Position numbers and translations under genes: made by a program. This document shows positions 27,592 through 35,796 of a DNA stretch of 64,000 nt, piece after piece (positions within the stretch are counted from its first letter, which is position 1; each line of letters starts with the position of its first letter). Source of the DNA: Vibrio superstes (GTDB lineage: Bacteria > Pseudomonadota > Gammaproteobacteria > Enterobacterales > Vibrionaceae); the NCBI RefSeq assembly GCF_003569005.1, contig NZ_BCUR01000004.1, positions 186,001 through 250,000 on the forward strand, written 5' to 3'. The notes under the pieces are model-generated. The model saw only the letters and a program-made list of their open reading frames with translations. It had not been told where the DNA came from and did not search any database.

Positions 27592-28615
27592 GAATAAGTT
27601 TTCTAATATCTGTCGGTATGATGTCGTAAAGGCACTTTAGATGTCCTAAGGGACACTCACGTTTAAAGCAAGGTCTACATTCAATGTTTGTATTCACTAT
27701 GTTTAGGCTGTCAGTGAGGGGGGGCGTATAATCGGGAGAAGTAGAACCGTAAATCCCAATAACGTGGCAACCAACAGCTGCAGCTATGTGCATGAGCCCT
27801 GAGTCGTTACTAACAACGTGTTTACAAAGCGATAGAAGATCAACCGCTTCCTCTAGTGAAGTTTGTCCAGCGAGATTCACGATATTTACTTTATTTAACT
27901 CTTTTTGTGAGGACACAATAGTCGATGTTGTATCTTCATCTTTTTTAGAACCAAATAACCATACTTGAAAACCATCATCAAGCAGTTGGTCTGCTAGTTG
28001 CGCATAGTGTTCCGTAGGCCATTTCTTTGCAGGTCCGAACTCAGCGCCAGGACAAAGACCAACAATGGGACGCCTAACATCTAAATTGAATTTCGTTGCT
28101 GTAGTACTTACTGAATTGCTATCTAATTGTAGTTGAGGCCAAGGGATACTTTCTAGTCCACCAAGGCTACTTGAATTCAACATGCTTCGCTTTGAATGTG
28201 CTAGTGCTACATACCGTTCCGCCATGTAGGTGAAAGACTTCTTGTTCAAACGAATATCATTCAATAAACCAAATCGACTTTCTCCTTTCCAACCTGTTCG
28301 AATGGGAATTCGAGCGAAGAATGGTATAAGTGCTGACTTGGCAGAATTGGGTAATATATAAGCGTGTGTATAGTGTTTAGAACGAAGTTTTTTACCTATC
28401 TGATATCTTTGTTTAAGGTTGAACTGTCCATGAGATAGAGGCATCTCAATTGCTTCGTTTATTTCTGTCATTCGAGAAAGTAAAGGTTTACACCAAGCAG
28501 GAGCTAATACATCTATTACACTATCTGGATGTTGTATTTTTAATTGTTTATAAAGTGATTGACTCATCACCATATCACCCACCCAGGAGGGACCTATAAT
28601 CAGTATTTTTTTCAT
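27584..28615 (-). CDS. waaF: ADP-heptose:LPS heptosyltransferase II WaaF
   Basis: Family 9 glycosyltransferase of 343 residues adding the second L,D-heptose of the inner core from ADP-heptose. The N-terminal IIGPSWVGDMVMSQ loop is the WaaF signature; CPGAEFGPAKKWP and VSNDSGLMHIAAA form the donor site. The C-terminal cysteine-rich stretch (CRPCFKRECPLGHLKC) is also usual in WaaF. It starts 5 bases after the lpxM stop and overlaps waaL by 8 bases, placing it in the hldD operon together with the enzyme that makes its donor. Confidence 0.95.
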   Translation of the reverse strand: MKKILIIGPSWVGDMVMSQSLYKQLKIQHPDSVIDVLAPAWCKPLLSRMTEINEAIEMPLSHGQFNLKQRYQIGKKLRSKHYTHAYILPNSAKSALIPFFARIPIRTGWKGESRFGLLNDIRLNKKSFTYMAERYVALAHSKRSMLNSSSLGGLESIPWPQLQLDSNSVSTTATKFNLDVRRPIVGLCPGAEFGPAKKWPTEHYAQLADQLLDDGFQVWLFGSKKDEDTTSTIVSSQKELNKVNIVNLAGQTSLEEAVDLLSLCKHVVSNDSGLMHIAAAVGCHVIGIYGSTSPDYTPPLTDSLNIVNTNIECRPCFKRECPLGHLKCLYDIIPTDIRKLIHD

Positions 28616-28620
28616 TTTAA

Positions 28621-29589
28621 TTAATCACGCATAAGGCTGTTATAGATATATGAACCATCTTGCTGAGATAGAAGAAGCTTTAAGTTCCACATATACTGTT
28701 CAGGTTTATTTTCACAACATGTTTCTATAAATTGATTCATAGCTAATGCATCTCCTTCAGGAGTGTTTTTAGGAAAATCACTAAGTGCAGGATATACATC
28801 AATTTCAAATTGACCTGTGTCTACATTATATTCTGTCCATAATGGAATGATTTTCGATTTCGTTGCTTTGGCGAGAAATCCCATCACTGGAAGCGTTGCT
28901 TTAGTTGTTGCGCAAAAATCTACAAATACGCTTTTCTTAGGACCATGATCCTGGTCTGGTAAAAAATAACCAGTATAGCCATCGTTTACGGCTTTAATGA
29001 ATGGTTTTATACCACCAGAGCGCTCGTAAAGCCTGCCGCCATAGTGTTTTCTTTGAGTAGACATTGCCCATTCGCTGAGTTCATTTTTTTGGCTTTTGAC
29101 CATGGTGCACATAGGATGCCCCTGAGAGGCCAAGAGCATCGCAAACACATCGACAGACCAAGTGTGGGGTACCAAAAATATCACATTGTGATTATCTTGC
29201 TTTGCTTGAGTAAAATGTTCTAAACCATTAACCGTCGTATTGTTCGATAACCAAGTGCGACTGCGCAAGGTTAGCTGAGGAAAGCGCATCAAGTAGGTGC
29301 CTGCAGTGGTTAGCATTTTTGCTACGATGCTTTCTTTCTTCACTTCAGACATGCCAGGGTAGCAGTAACTCAAATTTACTCTAGCTCTATGTGCCTGACC
29401 TCGTGTTTTGGCCATTATTTTTTTAGTGGCGCGAGAGGCTAACCATCTATGCAGTGATAGCGGTGCGAAGCTGAAAGGTATAGCGAACAAGATACCGAGC
29501 CAAGTGGTCCAATATTTTGGAGCTAAAAACTCCCGTTTAAACTTCGGATTGTAAGCCTTAGGATCAAAGTCATTTCGAGATTTGGTCAT
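28621..29589 (-). CDS. lpxM: Lipid A late acyltransferase LpxM (MsbB-like)
   Basis: Inner-membrane acyltransferase of 322 residues (E. coli LpxM has 323) adding a secondary acyl chain to Kdo-lipid A. A hydrophobic anchor lies near 28-48. The H-X4-D catalytic motif is His142-Asp147 in VPHTWSVD. The segments GIKPFI, GYFLPDQDHGPKKSVFVDF and KATLPVMG line up closely with E. coli LpxM rather than LpxL. The exact acyl chain cannot be read (vibrios may use a hydroxylated chain). It lies 16 bases after hldD and 5 before waaF in one operon. Confidence 0.92.
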   Translation of the reverse strand: MTKSRNDFDPKAYNPKFKREFLAPKYWTTWLGILFAIPFSFAPLSLHRWLASRATKKIMAKTRGQAHRARVNLSYCYPGMSEVKKESIVAKMLTTAGTYLMRFPQLTLRSRTWLSNNTTVNGLEHFTQAKQDNHNVIFLVPHTWSVDVFAMLLASQGHPMCTMVKSQKNELSEWAMSTQRKHYGGRLYERSGGIKPFIKAVNDGYTGYFLPDQDHGPKKSVFVDFCATTKATLPVMGFLAKATKSKIIPLWTEYNVDTGQFEIDVYPALSDFPKNTPEGDALAMNQFIETCCENKPEQYMWNLKLLLSQQDGSYIYNSLMRD

Positions 29590-29605
29590 CTAATTACTGC
29601 TGTTT

Positions 29606-30547
29606 TTAGTTGTTGATGATATTTAAATAGTCAGCAACGCCCTCGGCGACTGATTTGAACTGGTGCTTGCAGCCTGCTGCTCGAAGTTTGGTTAGGTCAG
29701 CTTGAGTGTACTCTTGGTAAGCACCTTTTAGATGCTCAGGGAAAGGAATGGTTTCAACCTCTCCCTTGCCATGGTGCTGGATAACCGCTTTAGCTACTTC
29801 ATTGAAAGATTCAGCGTTACCAGTACCTAGATTAAATATGCCAGAGATTTTATTTTCAAAAAACCAAAGATTGACCGCGGCAACATCACCTACGTATACA
29901 AAATCACGTTTAAACTGCTCGCTACCTGCGAACAATTTTGGATTTTCTCCGGCATTAACTTGATTGTTTAGATGAAAAGCGACAGAGGCCATTGATGCTT
30001 TGTGTTGCTCACGTGGACCGTACACATTGAAGTATCTGAACCCGGTGATTTGAGATAAAGATTCCCCATGTGCCTTTGCGTCTTCGGTGAATCGGCGCAC
30101 ATAGTTATCAAACTGCTGCTTTGAATAACCGTAAACGTTCAATGCACCCTCGTACTTAGGTTCTTCGATAAAGGTGTCCGTCTCACCGTAGGTGGCAGCA
30201 GAAGAGGCATACAAGAATGGAATTTGTCGCTCTACGCAGTAATGGAGTAACTCTTTAGAATATTCGTAGTTATTCAGCATCATGTATTTGCCATCCCATT
30301 CGGTTGTTGCAGAGCATGCACCCTCGTGGAAAATAGCGTCTATAGGGCCAAAGTCGTCACCAGCCATGATTTGAGTTAGGAAGTCATCACGATCCATGTA
30401 GTCGGTAATATCCAAATCTACCAAATTGACAAACTTCTTACCGTTTTTTAGGTTGTCGACAACAAGTATATCGTTGATGCCCTTATCGTTAAGTGCCTTA
30501 ACGATGTTGCTACCAATCATACCTGCGCCGCCGGTGACAATGATCAT
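29606..30547 (-). CDS. hldD: ADP-L-glycero-D-manno-heptose 6-epimerase HldD
   Basis: NADP-dependent epimerase of 313 residues that makes ADP-L-glycero-beta-D-manno-heptose, the donor for WaaF and other heptosyltransferases. The nucleotide-binding GGAGMIG is at 6-12, and the catalytic Tyr139-X3-Lys143 lies in [11 protein letters not shown]. The [14 protein letters not shown] segment is typical of HldD. It is the first gene of a five-gene - strand operon (hldD, lpxM, waaF, waaL, glycosyltransferase). The 187-base gap to divergent ugd holds the promoters; I find no JUMPstart element there. Confidence 0.97.
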   Translation of the reverse strand: MIIVTGGAGMIGSNIVKALNDKGINDILVVDNLKNGKKFVNLVDLDITDYMDRDDFLTQIMAGDDFGPIDAIFHEGACSATTEWDGKYMMLNNYEYSKELLHYCVERQIPFLYASSAATYGETDTFIEEPKYEGALNVYGYSKQQFDNYVRRFTEDAKAHGESLSQITGFRYFNVYGPREQHKASMASVAFHLNNQVNAGENPKLFAGSEQFKRDFVYVGDVAAVNLWFFENKISGIFNLGTGNAESFNEVAKAVIQHHGKGEVETIPFPEHLKGAYQEYTQADLTKLRAAGCKHQFKSVAEGVADYLNIINN

Positions 30548-30734
30548 AATTCTAAATCCTTCAAAATATTGTTACGAGAGAGTATAACAAGGAACTAAAA
30601 TCTAGGGAATTAAAGCACTATATATGAGAAACTTAAGTTAACAATAGACTCGAAACTAGGCGAAAATGTAGTAACGTTTAGTGTAGTGCCTTTCCTTACA
30701 TTAAAATAACTGACGAAGATCAAAGAGAATAATA

Positions 30735-31901
30735 ATGAAGATAGCAATTGCGGGAACGGGGTACGTTGGCCTTTCGAATGCGATGTTGTTGGCACAGAAC
30801 CATCAGGTTGTAGCTGTAGATATCATTCCGGAAAAGGTTGAGCTGTTAAACAATAAAACATCCCCGATTGCGGATGTTGAAATTGAACAATTCTTGGCTG
30901 AGAAAGAACTTAACTTTACGGCAACTCTAGATAAAGAATTAGCCTACAAAGGTGCTCGATATGTTGTGATTGCGACGCCAACGGATTATGACCCACAAAC
31001 TAACTACTTTAATACCTCTTCTGTAGAGGCTGTGATTAAAGAAGTAATGGCCATCAATCCAGATGCGGTAATGGTGATCAAATCTACAGTGCCTGTAGGT
31101 TACACTGTTCGTATTAAAGAAGAACTAGGTTGTGAAAACCTGATCTTCTCTCCTGAATTTTTGCGCGAAGGGCGTGCGTTGTATGACAACCTTCACCCAT
31201 CGCGCATTATTGTGGGAGAGCGCAGTGAGCGCGCTAAGGTGTTTGCAGAACTTTTAGTTGAAGGGGCTCAAAAACAAGATATTGATGTTTTGTTTACAGA
31301 CTCGACTGAAGCTGAAGCCGTTAAGCTGTTCTCTAATACCTACCTTGCACTTCGTGTTGCTTATTTTAATGAGCTGGATTCTTATGCAGAGGCTCATGGT
31401 CTAGATTCACGCCAGATTATTGAGGGTGTTGGTTTAGACCCTCGTATTGGTAATCACTATAACAACCCTTCATTTGGTTACGGTGGTTACTGTCTGCCAA
31501 AAGATACCAAGCAATTGTTAGCAAACTATGCGGATGTGCCGAACAATATCGTAGGCGCTATCGTTGATGCGAACCGCACTCGTAAAGATTTTGTGGCTGA
31601 TTCCATCTTGAAGCGCAACCCTAAAATCGTGGGTATCTATCGTTTGATCATGAAGGCAGGCTCAGACAATTTCCGTGCTTCTTCTATTCAAGGAATTATG
31701 AAGCGATTAAAAGCGAAGGGTATTGAGGTTGTGGTTTATGAGCCTGTACTTGAAGATGAGCATTTCTTCCATTCTCGCAATATTCGTGATCTAGAAGAGT
31801 TTAAGCAGGTATCTGATGTGATTGTATCGAACCGCATGGTTGATGAGATCAAAGATGTGGAAGCGAAGGTTTATACTCGCGACTTGTTTGGTAGTGACTA
31901 A
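30735..31901 (+). CDS. ugd: UDP-glucose 6-dehydrogenase Ugd
   Basis: NAD-dependent enzyme of 388 residues (the same as E. coli Ugd) that oxidises UDP-glucose twice to UDP-glucuronate. The N-terminal Rossmann motif [11 protein letters not shown] is at 6-16, and the catalytic cysteine is in [14 protein letters not shown] near 250-260. A central helix and C-terminal NAD/UDP-binding fold follow. UDP-GlcA can feed the epimerase at 13731-14735 to give UDP-GalA for the LPS core or surface polysaccharide. It is divergent from hldD and ends at a terminator shared with hslU. Confidence 0.96.
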   Translation: MKIAIAGTGYVGLSNAMLLAQNHQVVAVDIIPEKVELLNNKTSPIADVEIEQFLAEKELNFTATLDKELAYKGARYVVIATPTDYDPQTNYFNTSSVEAVIKEVMAINPDAVMVIKSTVPVGYTVRIKEELGCENLIFSPEFLREGRALYDNLHPSRIIVGERSERAKVFAELLVEGAQKQDIDVLFTDSTEAEAVKLFSNTYLALRVAYFNELDSYAEAHGLDSRQIIEGVGLDPRIGNHYNNPSFGYGGYCLPKDTKQLLANYADVPNNIVGAIVDANRTRKDFVADSILKRNPKIVGIYRLIMKAGSDNFRASSIQGIMKRLKAKGIEVVVYEPVLEDEHFFHSRNIRDLEEFKQVSDVIVSNRMVDEIKDVEAKVYTRDLFGSD

Positions 31902-31920
31902 ACATAGGTAGTTATAAATG

Positions 31921-31950
31921 AAAAGGAGGCACAATATGCCTCCTTTTTTG
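31921..31950. terminator. Bidirectional terminator between ugd and hslU
   Basis: Perfect stem AAAAGGAGGC / GCCTCCTTTT with a 7-base loop and further T's on the + strand, between convergent ugd and hslU. Confidence 0.88.
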
Positions 31951-31970
31951 TTTTGAGCGAGCTAAGACGC

Positions 31971-33305
31971 TTATAGGATAAAGCGACTTAAGTCTTCGTC
32001 ATCCACAAGCTTACCAAGCTTACTCTCAACGTAATCTGCGTCGATGGTTAGCTCAGAACCTGTTTTCTCAGTGGCTTCGTAAGAGATTTCGTCCATTAGA
32101 CGCTCCATTACGGTATGCAAGCGGCGAGCACCAATGTTTTCGGTGGTCTCATTAACTTGCCATGCCGCTTCTGCGATACGCTTGATGCCGTCTTCAGTAA
32201 ACTCTACGCTCACTTCTTCGGTTTTCATCAGCGCAACGTATTGTTCCGTTAGTGATGCGCGAGGCTCCGTCAGGATACGTTCAAAATCGTGGCTAGATAG
32301 CGCTTCAAGCTCAACGCGAATCGGCAAGCGACCTTGCAGTTCAGGAATAAGGTCAGAAGGTTTCGCTACCTGAAAGGCACCTGATGCAATAAACAAGATA
32401 TGGTCAGTTTTCACCATGCCGTGTTTAGTTGAAACGGTACTGCCCTCAATCAATGGTAGTAAATCGCGCTGTACACCCTCGCGAGAGACGTCCGGGCCAG
32501 AGCTTTCACCGCGCTTACAGATTTTATCGAACTCATCGATAAACACGATGCCGTTGTTTTCAACGTTGAAGATAGCGTCTTCTTTTAGCTCTTCTTGATT
32601 AACTAATTTAACCGCTTCTTCTTCAACGAGAGCCTTGAAAGCATCCTTAATCTTCAGCTTGCGGCTTTTCTTGGTATTGCCAGCAAGGTTTTGAAACATG
32701 CCTTGCAGTTGGTTTGTCATCTCTTCCATACCAGGAGGGGACATGATCTCAACGCCCATTTGTGGAGCAGCAACCTCAATATCAATCTCTTTGTCGTCAA
32801 GCTTACCTTCTCGTAGCTTTTTGCGGAAGATTTGACGAGTGTTCGAGCTGGATTCTTGCGGTTTCTCGTTTTCTCCCCAAGAGTCACGTGCAGGGGGTAG
32901 CAGGGCATCTAAGATGCGTTCTTCTGCTTGTTCTTCAGCTCGGAACTTAACTTTTTCCGTCGCTTGTTGGTGAGTCATCTTCACCGCAACATCGGTTAGA
33001 TCACGGATGATGGTTTCAACTTCTTTACCAACGTAACCCACTTCAGTGAATTTAGTTGCTTCAACCTTGATGAAAGGGGCATTAGCTAGCCTAGCTAATC
33101 GGCGAGCTATCTCGGTTTTACCAACACCCGTAGGACCAATCATTAGAATGTTTTTAGGGGTCACTTCTGCGCGTAGGCTTTCTTCAAGTTGCATGCGACG
33201 CCAGCGATTACGCAGTGCAATCGCCACTGAACGTTTAGCATTTTCTTGGCCGATGATGTGTCGGTTTAGTTCGTGAACGATCTCACGAGGAGTCATTTCG
33301 GACAT
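31971..33305 (-). CDS. hslU: ATP-dependent protease ATPase subunit HslU (ClpY)
   Basis: AAA+ unfoldase of 444 residues that feeds substrates into the HslV chamber. Walker A GPTGVGKT is at 57-64, Walker [10 protein letters not shown] near 253, and the pore loop is the GYVG motif in [10 protein letters not shown] near 90. An I domain lies between (about 110-230), and the C terminus ends DLSRFIL, the tail that inserts into HslV. It starts 9 bases after hslV on the same strand, and both should be driven by the heat-shock promoter upstream of hslV. Confidence 0.98.
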   Translation of the reverse strand: MSEMTPREIVHELNRHIIGQENAKRSVAIALRNRWRRMQLEESLRAEVTPKNILMIGPTGVGKTEIARRLARLANAPFIKVEATKFTEVGYVGKEVETIIRDLTDVAVKMTHQQATEKVKFRAEEQAEERILDALLPPARDSWGENEKPQESSSNTRQIFRKKLREGKLDDKEIDIEVAAPQMGVEIMSPPGMEEMTNQLQGMFQNLAGNTKKSRKLKIKDAFKALVEEEAVKLVNQEELKEDAIFNVENNGIVFIDEFDKICKRGESSGPDVSREGVQRDLLPLIEGSTVSTKHGMVKTDHILFIASGAFQVAKPSDLIPELQGRLPIRVELEALSSHDFERILTEPRASLTEQYVALMKTEEVSVEFTEDGIKRIAEAAWQVNETTENIGARRLHTVMERLMDEISYEATEKTGSELTIDADYVESKLGKLVDDEDLSRFIL

Positions 33306-33314
33306 GTTTTTTCC

Positions 33315-33839
33315 TTAGTACTCAAGCTCATCAACAGTGTGATGATGGTTGGTGAATACACAGATATCGCCAGCAATATTCAATGATTTTTCTGCGATTT
33401 CTTTTGCGTCTAATTCGGTGTTCTCTAACAGTGCTATTGCGGCAGCTTGTGCAAAATTGCCACCAGAGCCAATTGCGATAAGATCATTCTCCGGCTGAAC
33501 GACATCGCCGTTGCCCGTAATGATCAGAGAGGCGGTTTCATCGGCAACGGCTAATAGAGCTTCAAGGCGACGAAGAGCGCGGTCACTGCGCCAGTCTTTT
33601 GCCAGTTCAACGGCTGCGCGAGTTAGGTGGCCTTGGTGCATTTGTAGCTTGCTTTCAAAACGCTCAAATAGCGTGAATGCATCGGCGGTACCGCCAGCAA
33701 AACCTGCCAGTACTTTGCCATTGTAGAGTCGGCGAACTTTCTGTGCATTGCCTTTCATGACGGTATTGCCTAGAGATACTTGTCCATCACCAGCGATGAC
33801 AACTTTATTATTTCGGCGTACGGATACTATGGTAGTCAC
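33315..33839 (-). CDS. hslV: ATP-dependent protease peptidase subunit HslV (ClpQ)
   Basis: Proteasome-like threonine peptidase of 174 residues. After removal of the initiator, Thr2 of MTTIVSVRR is the N-terminal nucleophile; the [19 protein letters not shown] and [11 protein letters not shown] segments are diagnostic. The start codon is GTG (33837-33839), preceded by AAGGAA at a good distance. It is the first gene of hslVU and has a clear sigma-32 type promoter about 40-65 bases upstream. Order and neighbours (hslU, hslV, ftsN, cytR, priA) match E. coli. Confidence 0.98.
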   Translation of the reverse strand: MTTIVSVRRNNKVVIAGDGQVSLGNTVMKGNAQKVRRLYNGKVLAGFAGGTADAFTLFERFESKLQMHQGHLTRAAVELAKDWRSDRALRRLEALLAVADETASLIITGNGDVVQPENDLIAIGSGGNFAQAAAIALLENTELDAKEIAEKSLNIAGDICVFTNHHHTVDELEY

Positions 33840-33876
33840 GAGGTTTCCTTCTTATTTCACCAGTGAGATAGAAATA

Positions 33877-33905
33877 GAATGGGGATCGTCGTAAGCAAAT
33901 TCAAG
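33877..33905 (-). promoter_or_regulatory. Sigma-32 heat-shock promoter of hslVU
   Basis: Read on the - strand, CTTGAA (33900-33905) and CCCCATTC (33877-33884) are separated by 15 bases, an almost exact match to the heat-shock sigma factor consensus (CTTGAA and CCCCATNT). It lies between the ftsN terminator and the hslV start. Confidence 0.9.
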
Positions 33906-33948
33906 GTAAGTGGATTGCAGAGATAGTGCAAGGTTGTTGACTCGTCAG

Positions 33949-33974
33949 AAAAAAGCCTCAGTGATTACTGAGGC
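33949..33974 (-). terminator. ftsN terminator
   Basis: On the - strand, stem GCCTCAGT / ACTGAGGC with a 4-base loop is followed by six T's, 12 bases after the ftsN stop. It separates ftsN from the hslV heat-shock promoter. Confidence 0.88.
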
Positions 33975-33986
33975 TATAAGGGATTT

Positions 33987-34535
33987 TTAGTTACCAGTGT
34001 CTTTCCAAATGACACAAGGCTCAATCTTGGCGCGTTGCAGTTTATGCTTGTCGCGCTCAGCGTCTCGCTTGCGGTCATAAGGGCCCAACACTACGCGATA
34101 CCAGCTGCTACCTTCTCGTTGCTTAACCTGGCTATTCAGACCTTGGAAGGCAATATCCATCTTTCTTCCATCTGCCTGAGAGCGAGTCTTGTAGGCACCA
34201 CATTGCATCACATAAGGGATCTCTGAAAGTACTTCTTCCTTAGGAACGACCTTCACCTCACGCTCGGGAAGCGTCTTCACATACTCCCATTGTTCTTCGG
34301 GAGGCGGTGGAAGAAGCTCTGAGTTATCTACCTCAGGAGCCTTAGTTTTTGAGCGGTCTACCTTGACGGGTTTTGGTGGCTCCGGGTCTTGGCTTAATAC
34401 GTAAAGCCCATAGCTAAATCCTCCCAGCATTAGGCCTGCTAGGATGATCGCTTTCCATGGTTTTTTTGATTGGGCAGGTTTACGCGTATTCTTTGCTTGC
34501 GTACGGCCGCCCTTCACATAGTCTTTTCTTGCCAC
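33987..34535 (-). CDS. ftsN: Cell division protein FtsN (short form)
   Basis: Bitopic inner-membrane protein of 182 residues that triggers septal peptidoglycan synthesis. A basic cytoplasmic tail (MARKDYVKGGR...) is followed by one membrane segment (about 28-47), a Pro-rich periplasmic linker, and a C-terminal SPOR domain (about 105-178; PYVMQCGAYKTRSQAD, WYRVVLGPYDRKRDA) that binds denuded septal glycan. It is much shorter than E. coli FtsN (319 residues), the difference being in the linker. Context between cytR and hslV confirms identity. Confidence 0.92.
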   Translation of the reverse strand: MARKDYVKGGRTQAKNTRKPAQSKKPWKAIILAGLMLGGFSYGLYVLSQDPEPPKPVKVDRSKTKAPEVDNSELLPPPPEEQWEYVKTLPEREVKVVPKEEVLSEIPYVMQCGAYKTRSQADGRKMDIAFQGLNSQVKQREGSSWYRVVLGPYDRKRDAERDKHKLQRAKIEPCVIWKDTGN

Positions 34536-34600
34536 TCGATTAGTCTATTCCGTTGTTAACCCTATCTATGTTAATGCAGAAGTCGCCCAGTTAATAGAGC

Positions 34601-35605
34601 TTAGTAACTCGGCGGTAAGGTACTTTCTCTTACCACTAGCTCTGTATCGAGAAGTCGTGAGCCTGAATTGATCTCATTGCCATTAAGAAGTTCGAACAAC
34701 ATTTGAGTGGCTTGATAGCCGATATCGTAGCGAGGTTGGGATACAGTGGTCAGTGGTGGATCGCAGTATTCGGAAAACTCGATATTATCGAATCCGATAA
34801 ATGAGATGTCTTGTGGAACTCTAAGCCCCATATTTTTGGCTTCTTTGATTGCGCCAATCGCCATCATATCGTTGTGACAAAAAACAGCGCTTGGTGGTGA
34901 GCCGGCACTCATCAGTTTACGCAGTGCCAGCGCCCCAGATTCGAAGCTAAAGTCACCACTGGCAGAGTTGGTCAAATCAATGCTAAGGCCTGCGCGTCGC
35001 AACGCTTGCTGGAAGCCCTGGCTTCGGAAGCTAGATAGCGGCGCATTGTCCGGACCACGGATTTCTCCGATGCGCTTGTGTCCCAATTTAGCCAGATAGT
35101 TCACCGCTTGAAAAGATGCTGTGAGGTTGTCTATATGTACAGTAGGCAGTTCTAGCTCAGGCGCGTATTCGCAAGCCATCACCATAGGAGGAAGGTTTCT
35201 TTGTTCGGATTTGCTGGCATCGATAGGTAAATCAGTGCCTAGCAAGATCAAACCATCCGCTTGCTTAGAATAGATAAGATTGACCAGTGAGTTATCTCGA
35301 CATTTTTGCTGCGAACTGTCGCCGTGCAGTATTAGGTAGCCCTGTTCTGAAGCCGCCGCTTCGATACCACGAATGATTTCAGAAAAGTAGGGATCGCATA
35401 AGTCAGGAACTATGACTACGAGGGTTCTTGATTCGTTACGTTTCATGCTACGCATCATAGCGCTTGGGCAGTAACCCGACTCGATAACCGCCTCTTCTAC
35501 TCGCTTACGAGTTGAGGAGGAAACCTTTTCTGGGTTCATTAACGCTCTTGATACTGTCGCAGTGGAAACGCCAGCGAGTTCAGCAACATCCTTCATGGTC
35601 GCCAT
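34601..35605 (-). CDS. cytR: LacI-family transcriptional regulator CytR
   Basis: Repressor of 334 residues. The N-terminal LacI-type helix-turn-helix is MKDVAELAGVSTATVSRAL (4-22) with a hinge helix following, then a periplasmic-binding-protein-like effector domain (about 60-330). In E. coli CytR represses nucleoside uptake and catabolism genes together with CRP and is relieved by cytidine; in V. cholerae CytR also affects competence and biofilm. Placement between priA and ftsN is as in E. coli. The 191-base upstream gap contains GTAAAC / GTTTAC inverted arms (35705-35731) of unknown meaning. Confidence 0.92.
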   Translation of the reverse strand: MATMKDVAELAGVSTATVSRALMNPEKVSSSTRKRVEEAVIESGYCPSAMMRSMKRNESRTLVVIVPDLCDPYFSEIIRGIEAAASEQGYLILHGDSSQQKCRDNSLVNLIYSKQADGLILLGTDLPIDASKSEQRNLPPMVMACEYAPELELPTVHIDNLTASFQAVNYLAKLGHKRIGEIRGPDNAPLSSFRSQGFQQALRRAGLSIDLTNSASGDFSFESGALALRKLMSAGSPPSAVFCHNDMMAIGAIKEAKNMGLRVPQDISFIGFDNIEFSEYCDPPLTTVSQPRYDIGYQATQMLFELLNGNEINSGSRLLDTELVVRESTLPPSY

Positions 35606-35796
35606 AGTACACCTATCCTCTATGATAATTTTTGCGTGCTTGATTCAATCCGTGAAACAAGATGGTATTAAATACTCACGTCTTAATGTATGTGAAAAAT
35701 AAGTGTAAACATTTTTTTCCGTACAGTTTACGGGACATGTAGCAAAAATGAACAACTTGGTGTGAGATGACTCTCATTTCGTCATATGCACGCAGT

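Noticed and set aside
30548..30734. Possible JUMPstart/ops element before the LPS operon
   Set aside because: The hldD-ugd gap contains no GGCGGTAG-type ops core or the longer JUMPstart pattern on either strand.
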